A stretch of DNA of 52,930 nt from Pseudomonas sp. ZH-FAD. Lineage in GTDB: Bacteria; Pseudomonadota; Gammaproteobacteria; Pseudomonadales; Pseudomonadaceae. The position numbers were made by a program, and so were the translations under genes. Shown here piece by piece: positions 1 to 7,287 of this stretch; position 1 is the stretch's first letter, and each line of letters opens with the position of its first letter. Under the pieces are notes generated by a model that was given only the letters and a program-made list of their open reading frames with translations, ran no database searches and was not told the DNA's origin. The stretch lies in contig NZ_PGLR01000042.1 in NCBI RefSeq assembly GCF_002803095.1, positions 1-52,930 on the forward strand. Reading direction: 5' to 3'.

Positions 1-557
1 ACTACGGCAGACGGAGCTCCAGATATGAGCAAAACCACCAGCCCCGGCCCGGCCATCAACGCCGCATGCAGAGGATGTCGACGTTCTCCGTTCATCCAGT
101 AGAGCCGCTCAGCGCTGTGATGGATCATGTGAAAGCGCCACAGCCAATGCACCCGGTGGCTGATGCGGTGCATCACATACAGGCTCAAGTCGAGCGCGGC
201 GGCGACTAGTAGCAATTGCAGCCACAATGGGCTCTCGATCGGAAAGAGCCGAACCGAAGCCGGTACCGCATCGCCTAACTTAGCCAGAAATTCTGCAGTA
301 AATTGAATGACAGACAGGTTCACCAGCATGTGCAGCAGATCCGTCAGGGTGTCCTGATGATCTTCCAGCCAGGCTCGCCGAAAAGGCTGGATGCGCTCCA
401 AGCCAGCAATGAGTAGCAGCCCCGCCGCGGCGACTATGGGTGTGGTGGGCCAATACGGTATACCTGCATACAGCGCCCAAATCATGAAGGAGGCACAGCC
501 GCCAAACACAAGTGGATAGCTCAGCCACCGTATGGCGAATCGCAAGGGAATAGACAT
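1..557 (-). CDS. Sterol desaturase / fatty-acid hydroxylase family protein (3' end beyond window)
   Basis: The open frame starts at the ATG at 557 (MSIPLRF) and runs off the left edge, so the C-terminus is missing. It has hydrophobic membrane segments in the first 120 residues. Histidine clusters HRISH (about residue 127), HMIHHS (about 142) and HPLHA follow, with the LYWMN motif between them. These are the metal-binding histidine boxes of the membrane di-iron fatty-acid hydroxylase superfamily, so an integral-membrane oxidase acting on a lipid is expected; the substrate is unknown. It lies 68 bp downstream of the AraC gene on the same strand. It is probably the last visible gene of the leftward unit that starts at the MerR-type promoter at 2252-2282. 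Confidence 0.8.
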   Translation of the reverse strand, partial: MSIPLRFAIRWLSYPLVFGGCASFMIWALYAGIPYWPTTPIVAAAGLLLIAGLERIQPFRRAWLEDHQDTLTDLLHMLVNLSVIQFTAEFLAKLGDAVPASVRLFPIESPLWLQLLLVAAALDLSLYVMHRISHRVHWLWRFHMIHHSAERLYWMNGERRHPLHAALMAGPGLVVLLISGAPSAV

Positions 558-625
558 CGCTCAGCTCCTGAGTAGGGAGCCATGACTGTATGTGGGAAGG
601 TCCGCTTTCGGCTTGAACGAAAGAG

Positions 626-1372
626 CTACGACCCCTGAAGATCGACTTCAGCCAGGGCGGAGGAAGGATCGATGCCCAGCAGTGCCCGGAATGTCCGGGA
701 GAAATGTGCCGAGTCAGAAAAGCCCGCCTCATGGGCCGCTTCAGTGAGTAGACCCCCTTTGGCTAGGTGCTGTAGGGCTTGTGTGAGACGTAACCATTTC
801 GCATAGCTGCGCAGCGGCAAGCCTGTCTGTTCCACGAACCAATGGGAAAACCGTGTAGGGGATAAATGCACCAACGCGGCCATTTCTTCGCGCCTCATTT
901 GGCCTCTATGCAGCGCTTCAATCACCTTTGTCAAGCGAGGATCTGGAATCGGTGGATCGGGTAGCCGCAGTGCCTGGCGCACCCCCGTCCTAACCTGGAG
1001 AGCGGTATGTCCTGTCTCGCGCAGCATATCGATAATCGCTACTACGTCCGCCGGGGCGATCACGACTACCCTTGCTTCTTCGGTACCCCGCATAGTTGGG
1101 GCTTCATCGGATAGTGCATCCAGATAGATCGACAGCACTCGACCAGCACTGATCCGGTGTTTCAGGCCCGCGGCGATGAAGATGGCAGCCCCTGTTTGAA
1201 TGCCCAACGGGGTTTCAACCGATACAGGTGAATCGAGGCCCACTGAAATCTGATGCGCCTGATGGTGGTGCCACTCCTGGTGGACGGCACGGCCATGAAA
1301 GATGCCGATGCCGGGCCCTATCCAGGCCTGGCCTGCCCAGCGTACGGTATCCGTTGAGAGCGAGCCTTTCAT
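626..1372 (-). CDS. AraC-family transcriptional regulator
   Basis: This 248-residue protein has a C-terminal AraC/XylS double helix-turn-helix (about residues 140-245). The second helix-turn-helix is visible as EAAHEAGFSDSAHFSRTFRA. The N-terminal half looks like a cupin-type sensing domain, with a GRAVHQEWHHHQAHQ segment near residue 30 that is rich in histidine and could bind metal, although that is inference. Its ATG overlaps the lspA stop by 4 bp (ATGA), so it is translationally coupled to lspA. Its target genes are not identifiable from the sequence. Confidence 0.88.
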   Translation of the reverse strand: MKGSLSTDTVRWAGQAWIGPGIGIFHGRAVHQEWHHHQAHQISVGLDSPVSVETPLGIQTGAAIFIAAGLKHRISAGRVLSIYLDALSDEAPTMRGTEEARVVVIAPADVVAIIDMLRETGHTALQVRTGVRQALRLPDPPIPDPRLTKVIEALHRGQMRREEMAALVHLSPTRFSHWFVEQTGLPLRSYAKWLRLTQALQHLAKGGLLTEAAHEAGFSDSAHFSRTFRALLGIDPSSALAEVDLQGS

Positions 1373-1878
1373 TCGTTGACTCGGCCGGCTTCCGCATTTG
1401 GGCTTAGTAAACTGCTCAGGATCAACATGGCGGCGCCACCGACGATAGCAATATCCGCCAGGTTAAACGCAGGCCAATGCCAGGACAGCCAGTAAAAATC
1501 CAGGTAGTCGATTACATGGCCTCGAAATGCGCGATCAATCAGATTCCCAACTGCCCCGCCCAAGATAAGGCTATAGCCTAGGGCTTCGCTTTTGGCTCTG
1601 CGTTTACGCAATATCAGAGCCAGCACGATCGAAACGACCAAAGCTATGACAATGAAGAAGTAACGCTGCCAACCACCCGCGTCAGCCAGGAAGCTGAACG
1701 CTGCACCGGTATTCCAGAAGTGAACCAGGTTGAAGAACGGGGTGAGAGGAATCACGGTGCCGACCGGGAGCGAACCCGTAATTGCGCTTTTCAACGCTAG
1801 GTCGGCCGAGGCAATGGCTAGCGATAGCATCCACCAGAACCCAGGAGCAACAAGAGGTGATCTAGGAGACGACCTCAT
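1369..1878 (-). CDS. lspA: Lipoprotein signal peptidase II (LspA), metal-cluster copy
   Basis: This 169-residue membrane aspartyl protease cleaves prolipoprotein signal peptides. It has four hydrophobic segments, the motif FFNLVHFWNTGAAFSFL and the two catalytic aspartate regions GNLIDRAFRGHVIDYLDF and AFNLADIAI. The start chosen is the ATG at 1878, which overlaps the upstream DUF3703 stop as ATGA. A longer in-frame start at 2073 lies inside DUF3703 and is rejected. It sits in a CadR/PbrR-controlled unit. Extra lspA copies are known in lead-resistance operons (PbrC in Cupriavidus), so this is probably an accessory copy, not the housekeeping gene of the ileS-lspA-fkpB cluster. Confidence 0.92.
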   Translation of the reverse strand: MRSSPRSPLVAPGFWWMLSLAIASADLALKSAITGSLPVGTVIPLTPFFNLVHFWNTGAAFSFLADAGGWQRYFFIVIALVVSIVLALILRKRRAKSEALGYSLILGGAVGNLIDRAFRGHVIDYLDFYWLSWHWPAFNLADIAIVGGAAMLILSSLLSPNAEAGRVNE

Positions 1879-2222
1879 TGCATTTCTCCTTGAAGAAGTC
1901 GCTGCAGCTCCGGTGAAATAGGCATCGGCGCAAAAGCACTGACCCTGGCGCGCCCGCTGTTTCCGAGCGGCACCCAGATCTTCGAGAACAGCAGGGCCGC
2001 CATGATTCGCGGTACTTGGCTGAGCACCTTTCGTAAGTCGCGCAACTGCCAGCCGGCCCTCAGCATCAGCCAATGGCTCTGAGCATGAAGAATAGGCATT
2101 CGCTGGCTCAATATGTGGGCTCGCTCCAGCCAGGAGAAAGCCTCGGTTGGCGCCTCTTCATTAAGTGCTTTCCTAGCCTGGAAGAAGGCCTCATCAATGG
2201 CAATGCTGAGAGCGGTATTCAT
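1875..2222 (-). CDS. DUF3703 family protein
   Basis: This 115-residue soluble protein matches the DUF3703 pattern as I remember it. It is mostly helical, with the repeat-like segments AFFQARKALNEE and AFSWLERAHILSQRM and a conserved GRARVSAFAPMPI tail. The family often lies beside lspA and MerR-type regulators in metal-resistance islands; its function is unknown. It is the first gene behind the promoter at 2252-2282, and its last bases overlap the lspA start. Confidence 0.8.
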   Translation of the reverse strand: MNTALSIAIDEAFFQARKALNEEAPTEAFSWLERAHILSQRMPILHAQSHWLMLRAGWQLRDLRKVLSQVPRIMAALLFSKIWVPLGNSGRARVSAFAPMPISPELQRLLQGEMQ

Positions 2223-2251
2223 CTGGATCTCACTTACGCAGTAGATGCCCG

Positions 2252-2282
2252 AGTGAACACCCTATAGCTGCTATAGGGTCAA
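2252..2282 (-). promoter_or_regulatory. MerR-type promoter/operator for the DUF3703-lspA-araC unit
   Basis: On the minus strand, -35 TTGACC (2282-2277) and -10 TTCACT (2257-2252) are separated by 19 bp. The spacer holds a near-perfect palindrome, ACCCTATAG-N3-CTATAGGGT. A 19-bp spacer with a central dyad is the hallmark of promoters activated by MerR-family proteins. Its half-sites match the promoter of the cation transporter at 2774-2804, so the CadR/PbrR-like protein encoded between them is the likely regulator of both. Confidence 0.75.
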
Positions 2283-2328
2283 GCGCTATGGGCGATTCAA
2301 GACGACGCAAAAATGACTTTATGCCGGA

Positions 2329-2736
2329 TTACGAAAGAGGTTTGTCGCCCCCCAGCAGGCCCGAAAGTATCCCGCAGTCCAGACTTTGTCGTTCGTTATC
2401 GCAGCAACCTCGCAACGTCACCAGCTGGTTTTCGAGAGCATGTAAGGATGCGATCTGAGCCCTTACCTGTGCGATATGTCTATCAAGGAGCTCATTGACC
2501 GCAACGCAGGGTTGCTGCGGCTGTTCCTGATAGCTCTGCAAAACACCAATTTCTTCCAGTGACATGCCAAAAGAGCGGCATCGGCGAATGAACAGCGGTT
2601 TGTCCGCATGGCCTGCTTTATAGGTTCGATAGCCATTGTCCTCGCGTTCGGGCGGTGGAAGCAGTCCCTGACGTTCATAAAAACGAATCGTCTGAGTGTC
2701 CACTCCTGTCTGCTGTGCAAGTTGACCGATGCGCAT
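2329..2736 (-). CDS. cadR: MerR-family Cd(II)/Pb(II)-responsive regulator (CadR/PbrR type)
   Basis: This 135-residue protein starts MRIGQLAQQTGVDTQTIRFY, the MerR winged helix-turn-helix (residues 1-70). A coiled-coil dimerisation helix and a C-terminal metal-binding region follow. Cysteines at about residue 77 (QQPCVAVN) and in RGCCDNERQSLDCG fit the CadR/PbrR cysteine pattern. It is divergent from the cation transporter. MerR-type promoters lie on both sides of the gene and share TTGACCCTATAG, so it probably controls both flanking units. CadR and PbrR cannot be told apart here. Confidence 0.88.
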   Translation of the reverse strand: MRIGQLAQQTGVDTQTIRFYERQGLLPPPEREDNGYRTYKAGHADKPLFIRRCRSFGMSLEEIGVLQSYQEQPQQPCVAVNELLDRHIAQVRAQIASLHALENQLVTLRGCCDNERQSLDCGILSGLLGGDKPLS

Positions 2737-2773
2737 GGTCTGTCCCTTGGTAAAAAAGCCAGTATATCCAGGC

Positions 2774-2804
2774 TTGACCCTATAGCCACTACATGGTTTT
2801 TAAT
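2774..2804 (+). promoter_or_regulatory. MerR-type promoter/operator for the cation transporter
   Basis: -35 TTGACC (2774-2779) and -10 TTTAAT (2799-2804) are separated by 19 bp. The spacer contains the imperfect dyad ACCCTATAG-N3-CTACATGGT. This is the classic MerR-activated layout. It lies in the divergent gap between the regulator (start 2736) and the transporter (start 2838). Confidence 0.8.
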
Positions 2805-2837
2805 CGGTAGAATCAAGTCCTATAGGAGAGGCGAGTC

Positions 2838-3731
2838 ATGACTTCTTGTGATAAATCCTGTGGCTGTGGCCCTGAGCCGGCAACCACTGAAGCGGCAACC
2901 GCGCCTTCGAATGAAGGGACTTGGGTCAGCAGTTTTTCTGTGCCGAAGATGGATTGCCCTTCAGAAGAGCGCATGATTCGGCTCGCGCTCAATGGCTTTC
3001 CTGAGCTCAATTCGTTGTCCTTTGATCTGAGCAGCAGACAGGTACGCGCTTTCCATGACGGTCCGGTTGACCAGATCGCGACCAAGCTGGAATCACTTGG
3101 TTTAGGGGCAACATTGCTCGGTACTCAACCGGCCAGCCAGGAAGCAGCTTCGGCCAATAGCGCCAGTGAAGAGCTGACTGCTTCCAAGGAGGCCGGCACG
3201 CTCAAAATCTTGCTCGGTATCAATGCTGCGATGTTTGTCATCGAGCTGGGCGCAGGCTTGATCGCTCAGTCGACGGGCCTGATCGCCGACTCGCTGGACA
3301 TGTTTGCTGATGCAGCCGTCTATGGCCTGGCTCTCTTTGCGGTCGGTCGAGCTGCGCGGTTGCAGGTTCGCGCTGCGCACCTGGCGGGTATCTTCCAGAT
3401 CGTGTTGGCTCTGGGGGTACTCGTGGAGGTGGTTAGACGCTTCATGTATGGCAGCGAACCTGAGTCGATGCTGATGATGGGGATTGGCTTAGTTGCACTC
3501 GTCGCGAACGTCAGCTGTCTGTTGATGATCTATGGCCATCGCGAAGGCGGTGCACACATGAAAGCGAGTTGGATTTTTTCGGCCAACGATGTGCTTGCGA
3601 ATATTGGTGTTATCGCTGCAGGAGCTCTGGTGGCGTGGACAGGCTCTCCCTATCCAGATTTGGTGATTGGTACGGTCGTTGGCCTCATCGTACTGAATGG
3701 TGCGCGCCGAATCCTGGCATTGAAAGCCTGA
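2838..3731 (+). CDS. Cation transporter (CDF-like) with N-terminal Cys-rich/HMA-like region
   Basis: This 297-residue protein starts at ATG 2838 after a good ribosome-binding site (AGGAGAGG). It begins with a CDKSCGCG cysteine cluster. An HMA-like ferredoxin fold carrying PKMDCPSEERMIR follows, then about six membrane segments from residue 125 on, with IADSLDMFADAAVYGLALF and IFSANDVLANIGVIAAG. The paired D(x3)D-type segments are those of cation diffusion facilitators, which exchange divalent metals for protons. Homologues accompany CadR/PbrR in lead/cadmium operons (PbtF-like). Export of Pb/Cd/Zn is inferred from context. Confidence 0.82.
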   Translation: MTSCDKSCGCGPEPATTEAATAPSNEGTWVSSFSVPKMDCPSEERMIRLALNGFPELNSLSFDLSSRQVRAFHDGPVDQIATKLESLGLGATLLGTQPASQEAASANSASEELTASKEAGTLKILLGINAAMFVIELGAGLIAQSTGLIADSLDMFADAAVYGLALFAVGRAARLQVRAAHLAGIFQIVLALGVLVEVVRRFMYGSEPESMLMMGIGLVALVANVSCLLMIYGHREGGAHMKASWIFSANDVLANIGVIAAGALVAWTGSPYPDLVIGTVVGLIVLNGARRILALKA

Positions 3732-4022
3732 TTATCTGGATCGACAGCTACCCCGTGTTCCCGAACGTAGCGAGTGGCCGATTGCCCGAGTAAGAGCCTA
3801 GACCGTGATGAAATTAAACGGGAGGGAGAACCCTGTTGCATCGCACACGAGCTGTTCTCTGGCCGGTACAGCTCGGGGCCGTATTGATTGCCATTGATCT
3901 CAAAGCTCAGCCTTTTGACTCGGGCTTTCTTAGTGGAGGCAGATAGAAGATGGGTCTCTGCGGCGGAGCTATCAGGATATCTGTAGACTTGATGCTCGTG
4001 CCCTTGCGGCGCTTTGTTTTAC
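3732..4022. other. Intergenic gap between cation transporter and IS3 element
   Basis: This 291-bp stretch holds no convincing gene. Short frames on both strands have no ribosome-binding site or recognisable product. It may be remnant DNA left by the IS insertion or an older rearrangement. No clear terminator was found after the transporter. Confidence 0.4.
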
Positions 4023-4049
4023 TGAATCGCCCCGGGTTTCGTGGAGGCC
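4023..4049 (+). repeat. IS3 left terminal inverted repeat
   Basis: 27 bp beginning TGAATCGCCCCGGG, an exact inverted copy of the right end. Confidence 0.92.
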
Positions 4050-4072
4050 TCAACTCTTGAGAAGATGAGGCT

Positions 4073-4396
4073 ATGAGAAAGACTACGACCTACTCCCCCG
4101 AAGTCCGTGAACGTGCTGTGCGCATGGTTCTGGAGCACCTGAACGACTACCCCTCCGAGTGGGCGGCCATTGAGGCCATCGCCCCGAAGATTGGTTGTGC
4201 AGCGCAAACCCTGCATGGCTGGATTCGTCGCCACCAGACTGATGCCGGTCAGCGTCCTGGGCCGACCACCGAAGAGCGCGAACGCATCAAAGCCCTGGAG
4301 CGTGAGAACCGTGAGTTGCGCAAAGCCAACGAGATTCTGCGCCTGGCCAGTGCGTATTTTGCCCAGGCGGAGCTCGACCGCCGCACCAAGTCCTGA
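4073..4396 (+). CDS. IS3-family transposase OrfA
   Basis: This 107-residue DNA-binding component has a helix-turn-helix of the HTH_8/InsE type (YSPEVRERAVRMVLEH, then GCAAQTLHGWIRRHQ). A C-terminal leucine-zipper-like helix follows (ERERIKALERENRELRKA, then NEILRLAS). The frame ends at 4396 while the downstream OrfB frame, in -1 phase, is already open. The OrfAB transposase is therefore expected by programmed -1 frameshifting near 4355-4395. Confidence 0.93.
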   Translation: MRKTTTYSPEVRERAVRMVLEHLNDYPSEWAAIEAIAPKIGCAAQTLHGWIRRHQTDAGQRPGPTTEERERIKALERENRELRKANEILRLASAYFAQAELDRRTKS

Positions 4397-4452
4397 GGGC
4401 ATTTGTCGATCAGCATCGTGACCGTCTCGGGGTCGAGTCGATCTGCCGTGTC

Positions 4453-5295
4453 TTGCAGATCGCCCCGTCCGGTTACCGCCGGCACGCGGCGCAGCAGCGC
4501 AACCCGGAACTGCGCTGTTGCCGTGCTCGGCGCGATGACGCGTTGATCTTGGAAATCCAGCGGGTGTGGAACACCAACATGCAGTGCTATGGCGCGGTGA
4601 AGGTCTGGAAGCAGCTCCGGCGAGAAGGCATCGAGACGGCCAGATGTACGGTGGAACGGTTGATGCGTCGGGCTGGATTGCAGGGCATTAGGCGCGGCCA
4701 GGTCGTGCGGACAACGGTGGCCGGCGACAAGTCGCTCTGCCCGCTGGATCGCGTACAGCGCCAGTTCCATGCCGATCGCCCGAACCAGTTGTGGGTGTCG
4801 GACTTCACGTACGTGTCGACCTGGCAGGGCTGGCTGTATGTGGCCTTCGTGATTGACGTATTTGCGCGACGGATCGTCGGCTGGCGAGTCAGTACCAGCA
4901 TGAAGACCGACTTCGTGCTGGATGCCCTGGAGCAGGCCCTATACGCCCGCCAACCGCATCGCACTGGCGGCCTGATCCATCACAGCGACCGTGGCAGTCA
5001 GTACGTCTCGATCTGCTATACCGAGCGACTGGCAGAGGCCGGTATTGAGCCCTCGGTCGGTAGCAAGGGCGACAGCTACGACAACGCCTTGGCTGAGACC
5101 ATCAACGGACTGTACAAGGCCGAGCTGATTTACCGTCAGTCGTGGAAGAGCCGCGAAGCTGTTGAGATGGCGACCTTGGAATGGGTGCACTGGTACAACC
5201 ACCAGGGCCTGTTGAGCTCAATCGGCTATATCCCGCCTGCGGAGGCTGAGGCAAACTTCCACCAGCAACAAGCAGGTCAGGCCATGGCGGCCTGA
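4453..5295 (+). CDS. IS3-family transposase OrfB (DDE integrase)
   Basis: The first listable start is TTG at 4453. The same frame is open upstream into orfA (LRAFVDQHRDRLGVES), so the natural product is the OrfAB fusion. It has an HTH_21-like segment (YGAVKVWKQLRREG) and the rve integrase core: first Asp in VSDFTYV, second Asp in HHSDRGSQY, and Glu in NALAETINGLYKAE. All three catalytic residues are present, so the enzyme appears intact. Confidence 0.93.
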   Translation: MQIAPSGYRRHAAQQRNPELRCCRARRDDALILEIQRVWNTNMQCYGAVKVWKQLRREGIETARCTVERLMRRAGLQGIRRGQVVRTTVAGDKSLCPLDRVQRQFHADRPNQLWVSDFTYVSTWQGWLYVAFVIDVFARRIVGWRVSTSMKTDFVLDALEQALYARQPHRTGGLIHHSDRGSQYVSICYTERLAEAGIEPSVGSKGDSYDNALAETINGLYKAELIYRQSWKSREAVEMATLEWVHWYNHQGLLSSIGYIPPAEAEANFHQQQAGQAMAA

Positions 5296-5307
5296 CTTTA
5301 ACGAAAC

Positions 5308-5334
5308 GGCCTCCACGAAACCCGGGGCGATTCA
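5308..5334 (-). repeat. IS3 right terminal inverted repeat
   Basis: 27 bp ending CCCGGGGCGATTCA, an exact inverted copy of the left end. Confidence 0.92.
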
Positions 5335-5587
5335 CCACTCGCTGGTCTCAGTTAATGGTGGCCAAGGCTCGCTAGAGCCTGATGCACAACGCCCTCTGGT
5401 TAGTCGAACAGAGTCATTCAGATCCTTTCCCGCGCTTCAATCCTCGCCGCTACAAAATCAGCTCCCCCTTTGAGATTAGACACTCTATTTGATCCAAATC
5501 AACGAAGTGCTGTTATCGTCAAAAGGAGCGCTCATGCCTCGAGGCAATCTGCTATCGTCGCCCTATAGCCCCGCTTGGTGAATTGCT

Positions 5588-5932
5588 GTGCGTCGGATTG
5601 GATTGATCCTGGTAATGATTGCTAGCCTCGTGCTGCCGACCTTCGGCGGTATGGCTTTCAGCATGCCGGCACAACCTTGCCCGATGCAGAGCGCCGATCA
5701 TCAGGGCCATGCAATGGTCGATGCTCCGTGCTGCGAGCAAATGGACACGTCTGATGGGGTGGCCAATAAGTCCCCCTGCAAATCCGGCCAGGAATGCAAG
5801 ACCGGAGGACTTCTCCAGACCACCGTGATCAAGAGCATATCCCCTCTCCCCTCACGCCCCGAGATATTGCTGACCCAGTCGGTGATTAAGCGAGAGCCCG
5901 CAGGACTCTGGCGCCCTCCTCGTTTCGTCTAA
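5588..5932 (+). CDS. Small Cys/Met/His-containing secreted protein ahead of the cus operon
   Basis: This 114-residue product starts at GTG 5588. An N-terminal signal-like hydrophobic segment (LILVMIASLVLPTFGG) is followed by a mature region with paired cysteines and histidines (PCPMQSADHQGH, PCCEQM, SPCKSGQECK). It looks like a periplasmic metal-binding or accessory peptide such as the CzcI-type genes that precede RND efflux operons, but no family is firmly recognised. It is 92 bp upstream of cusC on the same strand. The 253-bp gap from the IS to this gene (5335-5587) must hold the operon promoter; I see no clear CopR-like box in it. Confidence 0.6.
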   Translation: MRRIGLILVMIASLVLPTFGGMAFSMPAQPCPMQSADHQGHAMVDAPCCEQMDTSDGVANKSPCKSGQECKTGGLLQTTVIKSISPLPSRPEILLTQSVIKREPAGLWRPPRFV

Positions 5933-6024
5933 TGCCGTGATCATCCCGCGCCTTACAGTCAGGCGCATCGTCGCGACCACGTTTCGTAGCTGCGACCTCG
6001 ATCAATCGCATTGGAGGCGAAAGC

Positions 6025-7287
6025 ATGTCCGCTTTCCTTTTTCCACGCCGTGGCTATCTCGGCGTGTTGGCTGCCGCATTCTGGGCAGCTCCCTGGCTTG
6101 CCGCGCAGGCACAGCCCCTAACCTTCGAACGAGCCCAAGCTCTGGCCGAACAGAGTGCCCCTGAGAACCTCGCGCGCCAGGCGCAGGTGGCATCGGCACA
6201 GCAGGCTGTAGGGCCCGCAGACGCCTTGCCCGATCCCAAGCTGATTATAGGCATCGACAACCTGCCGATCGAAGGCCCTGACCGTTACACACTTAATCGT
6301 GACTCCATGACCATGCGCCGCATTGGACTCATGCAGGAGGTACCAAACGGCGACAAGCGTCTGGCCCGTCGCCAACTGGCCGAAGCCTCCATGACGCGGG
6401 CCGAGGCCGAGCAGCGTGCCATGCAGTTGGAAATCAAGCGCCAGACGGCAGTGAGCTGGCTGGACGTGTACTACGCCGAACGCAGTGTTGGCCTCTTCGA
6501 TCAACTGGACCGTCAGATCGAGATGCTCCGCTCGACCGTGCAATCGCTGATTGCCGGCGGTAGTGCTCAGCCTGGCGAGCTGTTGCAGGCCGACCAGGAA
6601 GCTTTGGCGTTACAAGATCGGCGAGATGAACTGAATCGCGATGTGGCAGTAGCTCGTGCCAAGCTGCGCCGCTGGATAGGCAACGAGGCTGACCAGCCTT
6701 TGCAAGGAGGTGTTCCCAATCTGAACCTGGTGGCACCGCACCTGCAGCAACGCATTGCCTCACACCCTGAGTTGCGCGCTGCCTCCGCCCGAGTCGGCGA
6801 GGCTAGCGCCGAGCTGAACGAGGCCATCGCCGAGAAGACCCCCGACTGGGGTGTTGAGTTTGCCTACAACAATCGCGACAACCAGTTCGGCGATATGGTG
6901 ATGGTGCAATTCACGTTCGACCTGCCGTTGTTCGTAGGCACACGTCAGGGGCCCAAGATCAACGCCAGACAACAAAGCGTGTCGCAGATGGAAGCCGAGC
7001 AGGAAGCATTACTGCGCGCCCATCAGGCTGAGCTGGAAGGCGGTATTGCCGAGCTTGAGCAACTGCGCAGGACCTTGTCACGCACCGAAAAAACCTTGAT
7101 CCCGCTTGCAAGCAAACGGGCCGATCTCGAACTGGCCGCCTACCAAGCCGGTAACAGCCAGCTCACATCCGTTATTACTGCCCAGCGCGACCTGATTGAG
7201 GCGCAGCTGCGGCAGATTGAACAGCAGCGCAAGTTGAGCCAGCTCTCCGCAAGCCTGTACTACGCCTATGTGGAGGGCCTGAAATGA
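6025..7287 (+). CDS. cusC: TolC-family outer-membrane channel of HME-RND efflux (CusC/CzcC type)
   Basis: This 420-residue outer-membrane factor starts at ATG 6025 after GGAGGCG. The signal peptide is followed by the two long coiled-coil repeats of the OEP family (starting LTFERAQALAEQ and near GEASAELNEAIAEKTPDW). It lacks the lipobox cysteine of E. coli CusC. Its stop overlaps the cusB start by 4 bp. It forms the exit duct for the Cu/Ag efflux complex encoded downstream. Confidence 0.9.
   Translation: MSAFLFPRRGYLGVLAAAFWAAPWLAAQAQPLTFERAQALAEQSAPENLARQAQVASAQQAVGPADALPDPKLIIGIDNLPIEGPDRYTLNRDSMTMRRIGLMQEVPNGDKRLARRQLAEASMTRAEAEQRAMQLEIKRQTAVSWLDVYYAERSVGLFDQLDRQIEMLRSTVQSLIAGGSAQPGELLQADQEALALQDRRDELNRDVAVARAKLRRWIGNEADQPLQGGVPNLNLVAPHLQQRIASHPELRAASARVGEASAELNEAIAEKTPDWGVEFAYNNRDNQFGDMVMVQFTFDLPLFVGTRQGPKINARQQSVSQMEAEQEALLRAHQAELEGGIAELEQLRRTLSRTEKTLIPLASKRADLELAAYQAGNSQLTSVITAQRDLIEAQLRQIEQQRKLSQLSASLYYAYVEGLK

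Larger units (their letters stand above)
4023..5334 (+). mobile_element. IS3-family insertion sequence (IS51-like group), complete
   Basis: This 1312-bp element is bounded by identical 27-bp terminal inverted repeats (TGAATCGCCCCGGGTTTCG...) at 4023-4049 and 5308-5334. It carries orfA and orfB in the usual -1 frame relation, with an intact DDE integrase domain, so it looks transposition-competent. The flanking bases (TTTAC on the left, CCACT on the right) do not form an obvious 3-5 bp target duplication. That hints at later rearrangement or recombination between copies. The group assignment is from memory of protein style, not a search. Confidence 0.92.

Noticed and set aside
280..732. 150-codon frame on the minus strand
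   Set aside because: It overlaps the desaturase start and AraC end in another frame and has no domain; treated as a shadow.
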